34,830 bases of DNA from a virus. Shown here piece by piece: positions 33,117-34,830 of this stretch. The position numbers and the translations under genes are program-made. The stretch is from IMG/VR virus record IMGVR_UViG_3300048000_000141, positions 1 through 34,830 of that record; one strand, 5' to 3'. The notes beneath the pieces are model-generated. The model saw only the letters and a list, made by a program, of their open reading frames with translations, was not told where the DNA came from and did no database searches. How positions within the stretch are numbered: position 1 is the first letter of the stretch; every line of letters starts with the position of its first letter.

Positions 33117-33301
33117 CTGTACCATCCACCAATCGATCTCTTTTTAAACAAGACGCTGAAACTATACTATCTAGAGCTTTAAATTCTATGACTTTAGCTT
33201 GTGAAGCGTTAACTAAAGAAAACACTAGTCTTAAAGAAGAAGTTAAAAATTTGACTATTGAAGTAAATAGGTTAAAAGAAAAGGTAGTACTTAACTCATG
33301 A
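33113..33301 (+). CDS. Small coiled-coil protein (62 aa)
   Basis: A 62-aa protein that is mostly one amphipathic helix: from about residue 30, KENTSLKEEVKNLTIEVNRL shows heptad hydrophobics (Leu/Val/Leu/Val/Leu). Likely a dimeric coiled-coil adapter. It overlaps the genes on both sides by 4 nt (ATGA type), supporting that it is expressed. Function unknown. Confidence 0.7.
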   Translation: MTVPSTNRSLFKQDAETILSRALNSMTLACEALTKENTSLKEEVKNLTIEVNRLKEKVVLNS

Positions 33302-34275
33302 AAAAATCAGAGCTAGTAAAACAGTATGTTGAAAAGTTCCCAGACCACGGCAATAGAACTATTGCTTTGTTAGTAATTAAAGAAAATCCTAATTTATTTA
33401 CATCCATAGATTCTGCTAGGTCTTGTGTTAGGTATGTTCGCGGTAACAACGGTAAACAAGACCGAGCCAAAAGAAAAAATAAATCTGAAGTATTTAAACC
33501 TAACGGTAAAGCAGGTGAATATAAAATACCTAAATCTTTAACTCCCAAAAAACGCATTGTACGCATACCTGATGGTAAAACTTTAATTCTATCAGACATA
33601 CACCTACCTTATCATGATGTTGAAGCATTAGAATGTGCACTAGACCACGGACATGACGCTGACAATGTTATTCTTAACGGAGATACTGTAGACTTTTACG
33701 CTACTAGTCGTTGGGACACAGATCCCAATCATCGTGATTTAGCAGGAGAACTACAAGCCAGCAGACAATTTTTACTGCACTTGCGTGAGCGGTTCCCCAC
33801 TGCCAATATATACTTTAAAATTGGCAATCACGAAGAACGTTGGGAAAAATATCTGTGGCGTAAAGCTCCTGAGTTATGTGGTGTTCCAGATTTTAAAATG
33901 GAAAAGCTTCTTAATTTTGAAGATTTAGACATCCAAGAAATTGGAGGTCGTCAGCTTACTAAAGCAGGAGGTCTCTGGATACTGCACGGACACGAGTTTT
34001 TTAATACCTTTGACCCAGTAAACTTTGCTCGTACCTTACAAGTGAAAACTGGTGTGTGTACAATCGCAGGGCACAAACACAAAAGCAGTCAGCATTCTGT
34101 CAAATCAATGGACGGAGATACTATAGCTTGTTGGTCTATGGGTTGTTTATGCGACCTTGAGCCTGACTACATGCCAGTAAACCAATGGAACTTAGGGTTT
34201 GCAGAAGTTACCCACAAAGGTAAAAAATTTGATGTTAATAACTACCGTATTATTGACGGAGTAGCCTATCGTTAA
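33298..34275 (+). CDS. Metallophosphoesterase with N-terminal helical (HTH-like) domain
   Basis: A 325-aa calcineurin-like phosphoesterase. Metal motifs: LSDIHLPYH (Asp100, His102), NGDTVD (Asp129), GNHEER (Asn177, His178), ILHGHE (His230/232), AGHKHKS (His259, His261). The first 50 residues are a separate helical unit (KSELVKQYVEKFPDHGNRTI then ENPNLFTSIDSARSCVRYVR) resembling a winged or HTH DNA-binding domain, then a basic linker. Phages commonly carry this two-part protein; the substrate is unknown, with a role in nucleic-acid metabolism likely. It ends the rightward arm: its stop codon shares bases with the stop of the convergent tail-fibre gene. Confidence 0.92.
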   Translation: MKKSELVKQYVEKFPDHGNRTIALLVIKENPNLFTSIDSARSCVRYVRGNNGKQDRAKRKNKSEVFKPNGKAGEYKIPKSLTPKKRIVRIPDGKTLILSDIHLPYHDVEALECALDHGHDADNVILNGDTVDFYATSRWDTDPNHRDLAGELQASRQFLLHLRERFPTANIYFKIGNHEERWEKYLWRKAPELCGVPDFKMEKLLNFEDLDIQEIGGRQLTKAGGLWILHGHEFFNTFDPVNFARTLQVKTGVCTIAGHKHKSSQHSVKSMDGDTIACWSMGCLCDLEPDYMPVNQWNLGFAEVTHKGKKFDVNNYRIIDGVAYR

Positions 34276-34830
34276 GCATTTTCGAGTGCCTCCACTCGTG
34301 CTTTTAGAGATTCATTTTCAGATTTAAGTTCTTTTATAGCCTCTACCATAGGAGCTATAAGTTGTACATAAGATACGCCAATGTAGTTGACTTCTTCTTC
34401 TGTCTCTTCACCATTTTCATCTATTTCGTACTTTTGTATTTCTTTAACAACTTCAGGGAACACTTCTTTAATTTCCTGAGCTATAAAACCGAACTCAATC
34501 TGTCCTTCTTCGTTATCCAACATAGTGTACGACTTACCACTTAATTGAGTAATTTTATCGAGACTTCCTGTGAGGTCGTTAATGTTTTCTTTAAGACGTC
34601 TGTCCGAGGTATCTGTAATAGTACCAGTGTACTCGATATCACCTGTTACATCCAAACGAGCACTAGGGTCAACACTTCCAATGCCTACGTTACCGCTCGC
34701 TGAAACTGTAAACAATTCAGTTCCAACTCCAGCTTGATTAACAACTCTAAAACTACCACGCTCGTTGTCAATCTGCATAGTATCAAATCCTTGAGAAGCA
34801 AGTACTAACTGCCCTCCATCAGCACCGCCA
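34272..34830 (-). CDS. Tail fibre/spike C-terminus with Peptidase S74 chaperone domain (partial)
   Basis: The minus-strand frame is open to the right edge of the window, so only about 185 C-terminal residues are seen (a Met at 34778 is internal). VSASGNVGIGSVDPSARLDV is the typical fibre-end repeat. TSDRRLKENINDL is the S74 autoprocessing motif: Ser and Lys of SDRRLK are the catalytic dyad (Ser codon at 34605-34607). FGFIAQEIKEVFPEVVK and YVQLIAPMVEAIKEL continue the domain, which ends in a coiled coil (KSENESLKARVEALENA). The chaperone domain trimerises the fibre and then cuts itself off. Being on the late strand, it belongs to the virion operon on the other side of the window edge. Confidence 0.9.
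   Translation of the reverse strand, partial: GGADGGQLVLASQGFDTMQIDNERGSFRVVNQAGVGTELFTVSASGNVGIGSVDPSARLDVTGDIEYTGTITDTSDRRLKENINDLTGSLDKITQLSGKSYTMLDNEEGQIEFGFIAQEIKEVFPEVVKEIQKYEIDENGEETEEEVNYIGVSYVQLIAPMVEAIKELKSENESLKARVEALENA

Noticed and set aside
1-34830. tRNA genes, CRISPR arrays, integrase or insertion sequences
   Set aside because: No cloverleaf with CCA-type acceptor, no spaced direct repeats with unique spacers, and no recombinase or transposase motif were seen.

Overview
The window is most of the genome of a tailed double-stranded DNA phage with a short-tailed, T7-type (podovirus) virion. It is A/T-rich, compact and coding on nearly every base. No bacterial chromosomal genes, tRNAs, integrase or insertion sequences were seen, and no phage RNA polymerase is present in the window. 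Gene content (Pol A with a leucine in helix O, an archaeo-eukaryotic-type primase, an S74-chaperone tail fibre, a DUF6378-like protein) resembles uncultured aquatic podoviruses, but the host cannot be read from the sequence. Most genes lack a clear Shine-Dalgarno sequence and have A/T-rich leaders.

Layout. From about 17.4 kb to position 1, on the minus strand, lie the packaging and virion genes in T7 order: small terminase, a small gene, large terminase, two small genes, portal, a Bbp19-like protein, scaffold, major capsid, tail tubular A and B, internal proteins gp14-like and gp15-like, and a very large gp16-like protein that runs off the left edge and carries an HExxH motif. A further minus-strand gene, the S74-domain tail fibre, enters from the right edge. 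The two edges are therefore probably close together on a circular map, with some genes missing between them.

From 17.39 to 18.49 kb is a 1.1-kb divergent control region. It holds seven exact copies of GTGTGAGC/GCTCACAC next to the small terminase start, many short hairpins, a sigma70-like rightward promoter, and a 22-bp inverted repeat (21/22) with one arm on that promoter and the other just ahead of the first rightward gene.

From 18.5 to 34.3 kb, on the plus strand, is the early/replication arm. It starts with small unknown genes and a membrane protein. Next comes a block that looks like a complete ubiquitin-like conjugation cassette: a beta-grasp Ubl (20887), an E2-like protein with a DGRICTG cysteine (21163), an unknown small protein (21932), a ThiF/E1-like adenylyltransferase (22266) and a JAB/JAMM isopeptidase with a perfect HxH...S..D signature (22957). 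It is followed by an overlapping VRR-NUC-like nuclease. The rest is a lysozyme/transglycosylase, Pol A polymerase, a DUF6378-like protein, two unknown proteins (one possibly a single-stranded-DNA binder), an AEP primase, an SF1 helicase, an SF2/SNF2 helicase, a coiled-coil peptide and a metallophosphoesterase.

The main find is the Ubl-E2-X-E1-JAB cassette. Its gene order and parts resemble bacterial PRTRC and Bil-type systems, but here it sits in the early region of a lytic-type phage and its genes are joined by overlaps. The ubiquitin-like protein lacks a C-terminal diglycine, and the small protein between E2 and E1 is a candidate new component. All functional statements are inferred from sequence motifs read by eye.
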